From positions 1-64,000 of the forward strand of contig JBEOJY010000053.1 in the NCBI GenBank assembly GCA_040275305.1: DNA of 64,000 nt. Direction: 5' to 3'. Source of the DNA: JBEOJY01 sp040275305 (GTDB lineage: Bacteria; Pseudomonadota; Alphaproteobacteria; UBA9219). How positions within the stretch are numbered: position 1 is the first letter of the stretch; each line of letters opens with the position of its first letter. The translations under genes and the position numbers were made by a program. The notes under the pieces are model-generated. The model was not told the DNA's origin, ran no database searches, and was given only the letters and a program-made list of their open reading frames with translations. Below, piece after piece: positions 18,280 through 26,662 of this stretch.

Positions 18280-18356
18280 GTGCCCTTAGCTCAGTTGGAT
18301 AGAGCAGCTGCCTTCTAAGCAGCAGGTCAGTGGTTCGAATCCACTAGGGCACGCCA
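18280..18356 (+). tRNA. tRNA-Arg (anticodon TCT), CCA encoded
   Basis: A 77-base cloverleaf. The acceptor stem GTGCCCT pairs with AGGGCAC, followed by discriminator G and genomic CCA (18354-18356). The D arm is AGCTCAGTTGGATAGAGC, the anticodon stem GCTGC/GCAGC encloses loop CTTCTAA with anticodon TCT, and the T arm is GGTTCGAATCC. It decodes AGA. Confidence 0.97.
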
Positions 18357-18359
18357 GTT

Positions 18360-18605
18360 CTAGTAGTCGTTGTGTTCTCGATTGATCTGGCGGAGATTGC
18401 GGAGTCTTTCTCTAGCTTCCTTGCGTTCTGGGCTTCCTGAGGGAGCTATAGATGCAGCAAAACGCAGATAGGAACGCACATCTTCATCAGTTCCTGACCG
18501 TTCGCTGACTTCTGCAGCATACTCCATTGCTGTATTGGCAAACTGGCAACCAAGATCTTTTTTAATTTCATTCTGTCTTTTATGACGTTTGTGATGATGA
18601 AACAT
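18360..18605 (-). CDS. Small hypothetical basic/acidic protein beside tRNA-Arg
   Basis: An 81-residue frame ending three bases after the tRNA CCA. The product starts MFHHHKRHKRQNEIKK and contains predicted helical segments (YAAEVSERS, ERKEARERLRNLRQI); there is no signal peptide or membrane segment and I do not recognise a family. AAAGGGA upstream of the ATG could be a ribosome binding site. The region 18360-18720 is visibly more AT-rich than the neighbouring genes, and the position directly at a tRNA 3' end is typical of acquired DNA. It could be a remnant rather than a functional gene. Confidence 0.5.
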   Translation of the reverse strand: MFHHHKRHKRQNEIKKDLGCQFANTAMEYAAEVSERSGTDEDVRSYLRFAASIAPSGSPERKEARERLRNLRQINREHNDY

Positions 18606-18740
18606 TAAATAGATCCCTTTGTTTATTAAGGCTAATGTTCGTGTATTATGTACCTATGGACCTTGGTTAAGATAGCTTTTTATTATTTTCATCACTTTCT
18701 GTGGGGCTTGTTACATGAATCTGGGCAGTAGTGAGCTTTT

Positions 18741-19253
18741 ATGACTTTTTGCGCAGGTTTTCCTCCTGTTTCGCAGGGTCATGCGCGGGTGTTGGTTCTT
18801 GGCACGTTGCCGGGAGTGGCGTCGCTCAAGAAGCGGCAATATTACGGGAATGGGCATAACGCATTTTGGAAGATCATGGGTGAATTGACTGGCGCGGTTC
18901 CGGGGTTGCCTTATGAGGAACGGCTTGAGCGCATGGCGTCGCGCGGGGTTGCCTTATGGGATGTGTGCAAGAGCGCTCAACGCGAGGGGAGTTTGGATAG
19001 CGCGATTGAGTCTGAGCAGCCTAATGACTTCGGCGCGCTTTTTGAGGCGCATGAGCATATCGCGCTGATTGCCTTTAACGGGCAGCCTGCGGAGAGGCTG
19101 TTTCGCAGGCTGGTCAGGCCGCAGCTTGAGGAACGCATTCGCGTTTTGCCTTGCGTGGTTCTTCCTTCGACCAGTCCGGCCTATGCCAGCATGCGTTATG
19201 CGGAGAAGCTGGCGCGGTGGCGAGAAGAACTGGGCGGTTATCTTGGAGCATGA
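18741..19253 (+). CDS. DNA-deoxyinosine glycosylase (uracil-DNA glycosylase superfamily)
   Basis: This base-excision repair enzyme should remove hypoxanthine (deaminated adenine) and possibly uracil from DNA. The 170-residue product matches the family-6 (HDG) branch: LVLGTLPGVASLKKRQYYGN, GHNAFWKIMGEL, GVALWDVCKSAQREGSLD, AFNGQPAERLF and LPSTSPAYASM. The GTLPG and SPAYA motifs correspond to the catalytic and leucine-loop motifs of the superfamily. Start ATG is preceded by GTGAG. recO follows 32 bases downstream, giving a DNA-repair pair. Mismatch-specific Mug enzymes are the nearest alternative, but motif one differs. Confidence 0.9.
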   Translation: MTFCAGFPPVSQGHARVLVLGTLPGVASLKKRQYYGNGHNAFWKIMGELTGAVPGLPYEERLERMASRGVALWDVCKSAQREGSLDSAIESEQPNDFGALFEAHEHIALIAFNGQPAERLFRRLVRPQLEERIRVLPCVVLPSTSPAYASMRYAEKLARWREELGGYLGA

Positions 19254-19285
19254 CGAATTGGGCATAGTCTGATAGTCCTTCAGCT

Positions 19286-20071
19286 ATGGAATGGACTGAT
19301 GAAGCAATTGTGTTATCGGCGCGCGCGCATGGGGAGCATGGCGCGATTGTGAATTTGCTGACGCCTCAGCATGGGCGGTATGCGGGAATGATGGCGGGCG
19401 GGCAGGGCGCGCGGGCGAGGCCTGTTCTGCAACAAGGCAATCGCGTCAAGGCGGTGTGGCGGGCACGGTTGGCCGAGCATCTTGGGTCGTTGGCGCTAGA
19501 TTTGAGCCAGAGTTTGGCGGCGGCGTGGCTGGATGAGCCGGAAGTTTTGGCGATTATCGCGAGCGCTTGCGCGGTGACCGAGGCAAGCTTGCCTGAGCGT
19601 CAGCCGATGCCGGGCGTTTATGGCGGGCTATGCGCGTTGTTTTCATTGCAAGATAAGGAGCTGTGGGCGCCCGTCTATGTGAAGTGGGAGATAGGTTTGC
19701 TGCAAGCGCTTGGGTTCGGACTTGATCTGAGCCGATGCGCCGCGACGGGTGAGACTGATGATCTGATTTATGTCAGCCCGCGTACGGGGCGGGCGGTTTC
19801 GCGCGATGCGGGAGAACCTTATAAGGACAAGTTACTGCCTCTGCCCGCGTTTCTTCTGGGCGGCGGGGTTGGGGGTAGGGAAGACATTCGGCAGGGGCTT
19901 GATTTGACCGGGTTTTTCTTGTCGCGGCATGTATTCTCGCATCCGCACAGCCGCCTTTTGATTGCTGTTTCCGGCGATTTGCCTCAAGCGCGACATCGCA
20001 TGGCGGCGTTTTACGCTTCGGAGACGGCGCAAGATGAGCCTTCTTATCGGCGCGGCGATTTACAGGTGTGA
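19286..20071 (+). CDS. recO: DNA repair protein RecO
   Basis: RecO loads RecA on gapped single-stranded DNA with RecR and anneals SSB-coated strands. The 261-residue protein has the N-terminal OB-fold typical of the family (WTDEAIVLSARAHGEHGAIV, LLTPQHGRYAGMMAGGQGAR) followed by the helical domain (WEIGLLQALGFGLDLSRCAA) and the C-terminal region with SVSGDLPQAR-type residues. The zinc-binding cysteines of some RecO proteins are mostly absent, as in many alphaproteobacteria. It sits between the glycosylase and ppiD on the same strand; ppiD starts about 90 bases later. Confidence 0.95.
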   Translation: MEWTDEAIVLSARAHGEHGAIVNLLTPQHGRYAGMMAGGQGARARPVLQQGNRVKAVWRARLAEHLGSLALDLSQSLAAAWLDEPEVLAIIASACAVTEASLPERQPMPGVYGGLCALFSLQDKELWAPVYVKWEIGLLQALGFGLDLSRCAATGETDDLIYVSPRTGRAVSRDAGEPYKDKLLPLPAFLLGGGVGGREDIRQGLDLTGFFLSRHVFSHPHSRLLIAVSGDLPQARHRMAAFYASETAQDEPSYRRGDLQV

Positions 20072-20164
20072 CGACTCCAGCCTTGCGCCTTGGGGCTAGG
20101 AAAAGTAGTGTTGTCGATCTATCAGGTGCTTTATCACGTCGATTTCGGAAAGGCGAAGCGTTTC

Positions 20165-22060
20165 ATGATTCAGTCCATGCGTCAAATGGCCCATTCTTGG
20201 TTGTTTAAGGGCCTCATGGTTGTGCTTGTCGTCAGTTTCGGCATTTGGGGCATTGGGGACATGTTCAGGGGCAATCCTCAGACTCGCGTGGTCGCGCGCG
20301 TCGGCAAGGTCGATATCACGGCGCAGCAGTTATGGAGGGTTTTCGATCAAATGGTTGGGCAAGCCCGGCAGGCATTTGGACCTGAGTTCTCTCCTGCGCA
20401 AGCCAAGCAGTTCGGTTTGGTCAATGCGGCGCTTGATCGCCTTATCGAAGGTTCTGTGATCGATCAGGAGGTCGTGAGGCTTGGCATTGACGTGGATGAC
20501 CAGACAGTTCTGGCTTCCTTGAAAACTAAACCTCAGTTTCAGAACAAGGCGGGCGTGTTCGATCCGGCTATTGTGCGGCAGGTTCTGAGCCAGTCCGGCA
20601 TGAGCGAAAAGGGTTTTCTTAATCTTGAGCGCGAAGGAATCGGGCGCAGAATGTTGGGCGAAGTGTTTCTGAATAACGCTGTCGTGCCTAAGATGGCGTT
20701 TGATCTTGTTTATCGCGCGCGCGCGCAGAAACGGGCTTTTGAGGTCGTCAGTCTGGAGCATTCGGGATTCGACGCCGGCAAGGTTCCCGACGAGAAGGCC
20801 TTGCGCGATTTTCATCAGGCGCATGAGAAGCTATTCAGTTCTCCGGAGTATCGCGCGGTGACGATCGCTAGCTTGTCGCTTGCCGATGTGGCCAAGGACG
20901 TCACGGTTACGGACGAACAGCTTCAAGAGGAATATGAACTGCATGGCGAGCGGTTGGCTCGTCCTGAACGTCGCGACATCCTGCAAGTCGTCCTTCAGGA
21001 CGAAGCCAAGGCGAAGAAGCTTTCGGTGGATGCAGCGAAGAGCGGAGATTTTTCGGGCGCAGCCAAGTCTATCGGCGTTCAAGCAATTCCGCTTAAGCAG
21101 GTCGAGATCAAGACAATCTTACCGGAGCTGTCGGGGCCGGTGTTTGTTTTGGCCAAGGGCGGCGTGTCCCAGCCTGTGAAAAGCAGCCTTGGATGGCATG
21201 TGATGCAGGTTGTTTCCATCACGCCCGCAGGCATGCCGGCGTTCGCGGAAATCAAGAACGATTTGCGCGAAACAATGAAACGCGATCAGGCTATTGAGTC
21301 CGCAACGCGCATCGTTAACAAATTGGATGACGAGTTAGCGGCTGGCCACTCGTTGGAGGACATCGCCGATACGCTGCGTTTGCGGTTAGTTAAAATCCCT
21401 GCGCTGGATGCGACGGGCTTGACGCTGGAAGGTAAAGCGCCTGTGGAATTGCCCCATAAAGAAGATGTCTTGCGGACGGCTTTTGGCCAAAATGCGGGAG
21501 AGACGGGCTCGGTCATTGATGACAGGAATGGAGGCGCCTTCGTTGTGCGGACCGATGAGATTTTGCCAAGCGGCTTGAAACCGTTTGAGAAAGTTCGCAA
21601 TGAGGTCGTGGCGGCGTGGACCAAGCTGGAGCTGGAACGGCTTGCTGCGGAGGATGCCGAGAAAATTGCGGGGCTGTTGAGGGAAGGTAAACAGATCCCA
21701 TCGCTTGCGGCGCGCAAGGGGCTGACGGTTCGCATTACAGCGCCTTTGTCTTTACTGGAAGAAAGTCGTGATCCGGCACTTTCGGAGCAGGAACTTAAAC
21801 AGGCGTTTTCGCTTAAACAGGGCGATGCGAAGGTTATTCCTCTGAAAGATCGGCATCTTGTCGTGAGGCTTAACCGCGTCGTGGATGTACAGAACGGCGA
21901 TACCGGGGCCGAGATAGCGAGGAACAAGGTCGCAAGTTCTTTGCGCGAGGATGTGCCAAAGGAGATTACCGAGGAATACCTGAAGCATTTGCGGACAGCC
22001 GTTTTCCCTGTGCGAGTTAATCGCGACGCGCTTGAGGCAGTTGAGCAAAGGGGAGAATAG
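20165..22060 (+). CDS. ppiD: Periplasmic folding chaperone / peptidyl-prolyl isomerase PpiD-like (SurA N-domain)
   Basis: PpiD is anchored in the inner membrane and helps periplasmic and outer-membrane proteins to fold after Sec export. The chosen ATG gives 631 residues: a short cytosolic start, one membrane segment (FKGLMVVLVVSFGIWGIGDM), a SurA-like chaperone domain, and a parvulin-like domain around residues 235-365 ending in SSLGWHVMQVVSITPAGMPA. A second divergent C-terminal SurA-like part follows. A longer frame from 20090 lacks a ribosome binding site and adds residues not typical of the family; GGAAAGG lies upstream of 20165. trpE begins 29 bases after the stop. The classic PPIase active residues are incompletely conserved, so the isomerase activity is uncertain. 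Confidence 0.92.
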   Translation: MIQSMRQMAHSWLFKGLMVVLVVSFGIWGIGDMFRGNPQTRVVARVGKVDITAQQLWRVFDQMVGQARQAFGPEFSPAQAKQFGLVNAALDRLIEGSVIDQEVVRLGIDVDDQTVLASLKTKPQFQNKAGVFDPAIVRQVLSQSGMSEKGFLNLEREGIGRRMLGEVFLNNAVVPKMAFDLVYRARAQKRAFEVVSLEHSGFDAGKVPDEKALRDFHQAHEKLFSSPEYRAVTIASLSLADVAKDVTVTDEQLQEEYELHGERLARPERRDILQVVLQDEAKAKKLSVDAAKSGDFSGAAKSIGVQAIPLKQVEIKTILPELSGPVFVLAKGGVSQPVKSSLGWHVMQVVSITPAGMPAFAEIKNDLRETMKRDQAIESATRIVNKLDDELAAGHSLEDIADTLRLRLVKIPALDATGLTLEGKAPVELPHKEDVLRTAFGQNAGETGSVIDDRNGGAFVVRTDEILPSGLKPFEKVRNEVVAAWTKLELERLAAEDAEKIAGLLREGKQIPSLAARKGLTVRITAPLSLLEESRDPALSEQELKQAFSLKQGDAKVIPLKDRHLVVRLNRVVDVQNGDTGAEIARNKVASSLREDVPKEITEEYLKHLRTAVFPVRVNRDALEAVEQRGE

Positions 22061-22089
22061 TTTGGCGCGAGGGGTTGGAGTTTGATCGT

Positions 22090-23622
22090 ATGACGATATA
22101 TCCCGCTTATGACGTTTTCGAGCGCAACTGGAAGGATGGGCGGCATCAGACGGTCTGGACTCGTCTTGTGAGCGATCTTGAGACGCCAGTTTCGGCGCTG
22201 ATGAAGCTTGGTTATGGGAAGCCCTATAGTTTCCTTCTGGAGTCGATCGAGGGCGGTTCGGTGCGCGGGCGCTATTCCATCATTGGACGCGAGCCGGATT
22301 TGATTTGGCGTTGCGCGCGCGGCGGTATCGTGAGCGTGAATCGCAAAGCCTTGCAGGAAGATGGAGGGACGTGGGAAGCAAGTTCGCGCAAGCCGCTTGA
22401 CGATCTGCGGGCTTTGCTGGAGGAATGCAGCATTGAGGGCGAGGATCAGCCTCAGCCGATTGCGGCGGGTTTGTTTGGCTATCTTGGTTACGACATGATC
22501 CGTTATCTGGAGAAGATTCCAGACGATCATCCTGTCGGGGTCGATGTTCCAGAGTCAGTCCTGATTAGGCCTACGCTGCTCGCGATTTTCGACCAGATCG
22601 ACAATATGTTCACGTTGGCGACTCCTGTCTGGCATAATCCTCTGCTTTCGGCTGAGGAGGCTTATGCCAAAGCCAAGGCAAGGCTTGAAGCCGGGCTGCG
22701 CGATTTAGAACGTCCATTGGCTTCCGAGCATTTCCAGTCCGGGATTAAGGAGACGGAAAAATTTTCGTCGGTAAGCGCGCCTGTCGGCGCCAATATGACT
22801 GAGGCCGATTTTCTCAAGATGGTCGAGCGGTCGAAAGAGTATATCAAGGCTGGCGATATTTTTCAGGTCGTGCTTTCGCAACGCTTTTCGATGCCGTTCG
22901 CGTCGCCCGCGTTTGATCTTTATCGCGCCGCGCGGCGGCTTGAGCCTTCTCCGTTCCTGTTCTTTTTTGATTTCAAAGATTTCTCGGTTGTCGGGTCAAG
23001 CCCGGAAATCCTTGTGCGTTTGCGCGATGGCAAGGTCACGGTGCGCCCGATTGCGGGCACGAGGCCGCGCGGGCAAGGCAACAGGACAGATTCAGAGCTT
23101 GAAGCCGAGTTGCTTGCCGATCCCAAGGAACTGGCCGAGCATCTGATGCTGGTTGATTTAGGGCGCAATGATGTTGGGCGTGTCGCGAAGACTGGCAGCG
23201 TCAAGGTCACGCAACTTAACATTATCGAACGCTATAAGCATGTCATGCATATCGTCTCGAATGTTGAGGGGGCGCTTGATCCCGCGTATACGCCGCTGGA
23301 AGCGCTTATGGCGGGGTTTCCTGCCGGGACGGTCAGTGGAGCGCCCAAAGTTCGCGCCATGGAGATCATCGCGGAATTGGAGCCGGATCGTCGCGGCGTT
23401 TATGCCGGATGCGTCGGCTATTTCGCTTCTAATGGCGACATGGATACCTGCATCGCGATTCGTACTTCGGTGATCAAAGATGGCGTCTTGCATGTTCAGG
23501 CGGGGGCTGGCATCGTCTATGACAGCGATGCGCCTTCGGAGTTTCGCGAGTGTCAGGCCAAGGCGCGAGGTCAGTTAAGAGCGGCGGAAGAAGCCTTGCG
23601 CGTTTGTCGGCGCGTAAAGTAG
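22090..23622 (+). CDS. trpE: Anthranilate synthase component I
   Basis: TrpE makes anthranilate from chorismate, the first committed step of tryptophan synthesis. The 510-residue protein shows the N-terminal feedback region ending LLESIEGG, then the catalytic domain with FKDFSVVGSSPEILVRL, RPIAGTRPRGQGNRTD, HLMLVDLGRNDVGRV, FPAGTVSGAPKVRAMEII and the final AGAGIVYDSDAPSEF. The ATG at 22090 is nine bases after TTGGAG; a TTG at 22075 is the only longer alternative. trpG, trpD and trpC are not adjacent; tpiA follows instead. No leader peptide or attenuator was seen in the short gap after ppiD. Confidence 0.97.
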   Translation: MTIYPAYDVFERNWKDGRHQTVWTRLVSDLETPVSALMKLGYGKPYSFLLESIEGGSVRGRYSIIGREPDLIWRCARGGIVSVNRKALQEDGGTWEASSRKPLDDLRALLEECSIEGEDQPQPIAAGLFGYLGYDMIRYLEKIPDDHPVGVDVPESVLIRPTLLAIFDQIDNMFTLATPVWHNPLLSAEEAYAKAKARLEAGLRDLERPLASEHFQSGIKETEKFSSVSAPVGANMTEADFLKMVERSKEYIKAGDIFQVVLSQRFSMPFASPAFDLYRAARRLEPSPFLFFFDFKDFSVVGSSPEILVRLRDGKVTVRPIAGTRPRGQGNRTDSELEAELLADPKELAEHLMLVDLGRNDVGRVAKTGSVKVTQLNIIERYKHVMHIVSNVEGALDPAYTPLEALMAGFPAGTVSGAPKVRAMEIIAELEPDRRGVYAGCVGYFASNGDMDTCIAIRTSVIKDGVLHVQAGAGIVYDSDAPSEFRECQAKARGQLRAAEEALRVCRRVK

Positions 23623-23687
23623 TTTTGTGGTTTCATACTTCCTGTCGGGTTTTCTTATAGTCATCCTTTTCGAGTCGTGAGGGTTCC

Positions 23688-24434
23688 ATGATGAAGCGTC
23701 GTCGCGTGGTGGTCGGCAACTGGAAAATGTATGGCCGTCTGACATCCGGGCTTGTGTTGGCGCGGGACATTGCGGAGAAGGCTGAGTCTGCTAAGCCACT
23801 AAGTTATGATATCGTTTTGTGCCCTCCGGCGACATTGCTGTGGCCTATCAGCGAAGCAATTATGGGATCTCCCATCCATCTGGGGGCGCAGGATTGCCAT
23901 ACGGCGACGCATGGCGCGTATACGGGAAACCTCAGCGCCGCGATGTTTACGGATCTTGGTTGCAGGTATGTTTTGGTTGGGCATTCGGAGCGGCGCACGC
24001 AGCATGGCGAGACGGATGAGCTTGTCTCGCGCAAGGTGCAGGCGGCGCAGCTTGCGGGGCTTACGGCGATCGTTTGCGTCGGGGAGACGGCTGAGGAGCT
24101 TTCTTCGGGGTCGACGGCGCAGGTGATTGAGCGGCAGATCAAGGGATCAATTCCCGCCGAGCACAAGACGGGGGCGTTGATTGTCGCCTATGAACCGGTT
24201 TGGGCCATCGGCAGCGGTCAACAGCCTTCAACATATGATATCGCGGTCGTTCATAGGGTGATACGCAAGTGTCTTGGCGCAGCGGGCGAGGCCGTGCCTG
24301 TGCTTTATGGAGGTTCTGTGACGCCTGCGAACGCTTCGGCGATTTTGGCGGAGCCGGAAGTCGATGGTGTGCTGGTCGGTAGCGCGAGCCTGACTGCGGA
24401 TGCTTTTTGGGCGATTGCGCAAGCGTGCCGTTAG
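23688..24434 (+). CDS. tpiA: Triosephosphate isomerase
   Basis: The enzyme interconverts dihydroxyacetone phosphate and glyceraldehyde 3-phosphate. The 248-residue barrel has all active-site elements: GNWKM (Lys), VGHSERR (His), VAYEPVWAIGSG (Glu and loop 6) and VLYGGSVTPANA (phosphate-binding loop). The gene is in the usual ppiD neighbourhood but is followed by an R1 repeat and the opposite-strand fliK gene, and not by secG. With gap and tkt in the same window it completes the triose-phosphate set present here. Confidence 0.98.
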   Translation: MMKRRRVVVGNWKMYGRLTSGLVLARDIAEKAESAKPLSYDIVLCPPATLLWPISEAIMGSPIHLGAQDCHTATHGAYTGNLSAAMFTDLGCRYVLVGHSERRTQHGETDELVSRKVQAAQLAGLTAIVCVGETAEELSSGSTAQVIERQIKGSIPAEHKTGALIVAYEPVWAIGSGQQPSTYDIAVVHRVIRKCLGAAGEAVPVLYGGSVTPANASAILAEPEVDGVLVGSASLTADAFWAIAQACR

Positions 24435-24451
24435 CGATTTGAGAAGGCACT

Positions 24452-24684
24452 TACAGTCTGTAGAAAAACGTTTTTGGAGGCGCTCATGCTGAAAGATAAA
24501 GAAAATGGGATGCCCGCCGGAGCCTGTCCTCGCGAAGGCGGGGATGGGCATGTCGCTTGTTTTTATTGAGAAATTTTTTTCAACAAGCGCTGTCACACCC
24601 GTCCCCGCCTTCGCGAGGACAGGCTCCGGCGGGTGTCCCATGTGGTTTACGTGCCTGCCATATGAGTTTTTCAGCAGACTGCTA
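24452..24684. repeat. Palindromic element family R1, copy d (most complete)
   Basis: This is the best-preserved copy. It opens TACAGTCTGTAGAAAAACG and closes GTTTTTCAGCAGACTGCTA, terminal inverted repeats of about 16 bases flanked by TA. Inside, the arm near 24516-24551 (GCCGGAGCCTGTCCTCGCG) is the near-perfect inverse of the arm at 24597-24637, so most of the element can fold into one long hairpin. The last three bases, read on the minus strand, are the TAG stop codon of the FliK gene. No transposase is encoded; a non-autonomous MITE-like nature is inferred. Confidence 0.88.
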
Positions 24685-26460
24685 AGTTATAACTGGCGGT
24701 TGCGTTTGAGTTTTCTTGAAGACGATCCAACGCGAGCGGTCTGTTTGGAACAGCAGGAGGCCTGCGTAGCCGAAGGCGCTCAGCGTTTGTTCGTAGAGCG
24801 GCTTGAGTTCGGCGAGCATGGATTCCGGCAATGGTTTTTCGCTGCGCAGGATTAGATCCATTTTTTTGTTTCCGACGAGGCCGTCGAGCTGGATCGCGCC
24901 TAGTTTACTTAAATTCATGTCGATGAGAAATCGCGTGTTATGCGTTTCCAAATTGTGGGGATCGTTCTGGTCGGCGCTGTTTTCGTGGCCGTCTTTGCGG
25001 ACATACAGTACGGGATAGCCTGATATGCTGCTTGTCATGTTTTGTTCCGACAGGGGGAGCGTGTAGGGGCGCCATAAGTCTCCGTTGGCGGATTCTTCTT
25101 CGTGCGAGGTTTTTCGCAGCGTTTCCTTGAGCTTGTCGATCAGACGCGTTTGCGCGGCGTGTAGGATGAGGTTGTGGGGCGCGGTTTCTCCTTGCCAGCT
25201 CTGCCAGTCTTTTCCTTTCAGAGCGCTGAGGAGGAAGAGGAGGCTTGCGCCTAGTTGATGGTCCGTCGCGAGCTGGGGGCGAAGGAAGGCTAATTCCGGC
25301 TTGTTTGCTGGCGCGTATTCGGCCAGCGCATTCAGCAATCCGGGCAAAGAATCCGGATTTGGTTGCACTGCATCGCTTGAGGAGTCTATCGGTTCCGGGA
25401 GTGGTTGCTGCGCCAATACGATCGACCATTGCGAGCCGATAGAAGCTTTGGCGAGCGGCGAGGCGTTCGCGGCGACGAAGAAACTTGTGCTGGAAGATTT
25501 TAGAACGGCTTGCCCGTCGGGGCCTTTGGCTTCCACGGTCGCGATATCTTGCCATACGTTCGATGAAACGGGCGTTGGTTGAGTCAGCAGTTCCGTTGTT
25601 TTGGCGGTTGCGCTGGGCGCGACGGAGGGGGGCGCGTTCGCTGGCGCAACGCGCAGAAAAACTTCCTGCCCTGTCGTTAGACTGGGGGTAAGCGGTGTCG
25701 GCGGTTGTAGAGACTGGGGGGGTGGCGTTGGTGGGGGTATGGGGCCGGCGGTTTGCTGGTGGGGCCATGTCGTTGGCGCGGTTTGCTGCGCCGCGTTCTG
25801 GACTTCTTGAAGGGCGTTGAGGGCGTTGCGCACAGCGTTGTCATAGGTTTGATAGGCTGTGGCGGCGTTATGAGCTGGGTTTGCCGACGGAGGTTGCGCT
25901 AGGAGCGGTTGCGCATTCGTCGAAGCGGCTGGCCATGGGGACTCTGTGGCGGCTGGCAGGACAATGGCGCGAAGCGTGGTCGCGATAGCGGGTTGCGACG
26001 ATATCGGATTTGTTTCTAGAGTTTGCTTGAGGAGTAGGTGGAGAGGCATATTTTCACGCGGCTGGGAGCTTGGCGTGGATATGGGCGCTTGCGCTTGTCG
26101 TTCGGGGAGCAGGAGTTGCGCGAATTTTGCCTGCGGCGTTCCTGGCGCGATCATCAGCGTGACGGCAGCGCGGCGCTGATAGAGGTTGGTCAGGAGATCG
26201 AGAATTTGCCGTTGTTCGCGCTGGCCGAGAAGTTCCGTTAGCGCAAGTTCCAGCGTTCCCAGCGCGGTTGCAAGGGTTATGCGGGAGGCATTGGGCGCAG
26301 AGGCGAGCAATCCGGTCGCTTCTATCACGCGCGTGGCGGCTGAAATCTTGTTCGGGGCTTGTAGAAGCGTCACGTCAATGCTGGCGACGGATTGTCCGGC
26401 AGACGCGCGGGGCGAGGCTGTTCCTGTCAACGCCGTTGTTGCCGTAGGAATATCGACCAT
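24682..26460 (-). CDS. fliK: Flagellar hook-length control protein, FliK-like
   Basis: FliK is exported by the flagellar type III system and measures hook length before the substrate switch. The 592-residue product has the FliK layout: a long Pro/Ala/Gln/Thr-rich N-terminal region of low complexity and a compact C-terminal domain (DMNLSKLGAIQLDGLVG then KKMDLILRSEKPLPESMLAEL) resembling the hook-length control domain. The match is at the level of layout and C-terminus, so the call is moderate. It is third in the flhF-flhG-fliK run; an R2 palindrome lies between flhG and fliK, and the TAG stop is supplied by R1 copy d. No good ribosome binding site is seen before the ATG, possibly because R2 insertion altered the leader. 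Confidence 0.72.
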   Translation of the reverse strand: MVDIPTATTALTGTASPRASAGQSVASIDVTLLQAPNKISAATRVIEATGLLASAPNASRITLATALGTLELALTELLGQREQRQILDLLTNLYQRRAAVTLMIAPGTPQAKFAQLLLPERQAQAPISTPSSQPRENMPLHLLLKQTLETNPISSQPAIATTLRAIVLPAATESPWPAASTNAQPLLAQPPSANPAHNAATAYQTYDNAVRNALNALQEVQNAAQQTAPTTWPHQQTAGPIPPPTPPPQSLQPPTPLTPSLTTGQEVFLRVAPANAPPSVAPSATAKTTELLTQPTPVSSNVWQDIATVEAKGPDGQAVLKSSSTSFFVAANASPLAKASIGSQWSIVLAQQPLPEPIDSSSDAVQPNPDSLPGLLNALAEYAPANKPELAFLRPQLATDHQLGASLLFLLSALKGKDWQSWQGETAPHNLILHAAQTRLIDKLKETLRKTSHEEESANGDLWRPYTLPLSEQNMTSSISGYPVLYVRKDGHENSADQNDPHNLETHNTRFLIDMNLSKLGAIQLDGLVGNKKMDLILRSEKPLPESMLAELKPLYEQTLSAFGYAGLLLFQTDRSRWIVFKKTQTQPPVIT

Positions 26461-26494
26461 GCGGCCGAGCCTACGCCGGGTTACAGGTCTTTGG

Positions 26495-26662
26495 CTAGTG
26501 GCTGGGATGATTTAAAAAGTAGGGTTCTGGCTTGGTCTTTTCTGCCGTGGCTTCGTCAAAAGGCTTGCCCGTAGCACGCGCTACGCGCTGCGCCTCTTTC
26601 CCTTGCCACGTCAAAAAATCCCTGCGCCATAACCCTACTTTTTAAATCATCCCGGCCACTAG
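26495..26662. repeat. Palindromic element family R2, copy 1
   Basis: Arms of 32 bases at 26495-26526 and 26631-26662 are inverted copies with one mismatch, beginning CTAGTGGCTGGGATGATT. The 104-base interior contains CTTGGTCTTTTCTGCCGTGG and a CGTCAAAA motif present twice. A second, shorter copy lies at 39882-39994. The right arm encodes the last six residues of FlhG plus its stop codon. No transposase is present. Confidence 0.9.

Noticed and set aside
21286..22530. A 414-codon minus-strand frame across the ppiD/trpE junction.
   Set aside because: It spans two confident genes on the opposite strand and is Ser/Arg-rich as expected of a shadow.
24938..25768. A 276-codon minus-strand frame within fliK.
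   Set aside because: It is a second frame of the low-complexity FliK region and lacks a start signal.
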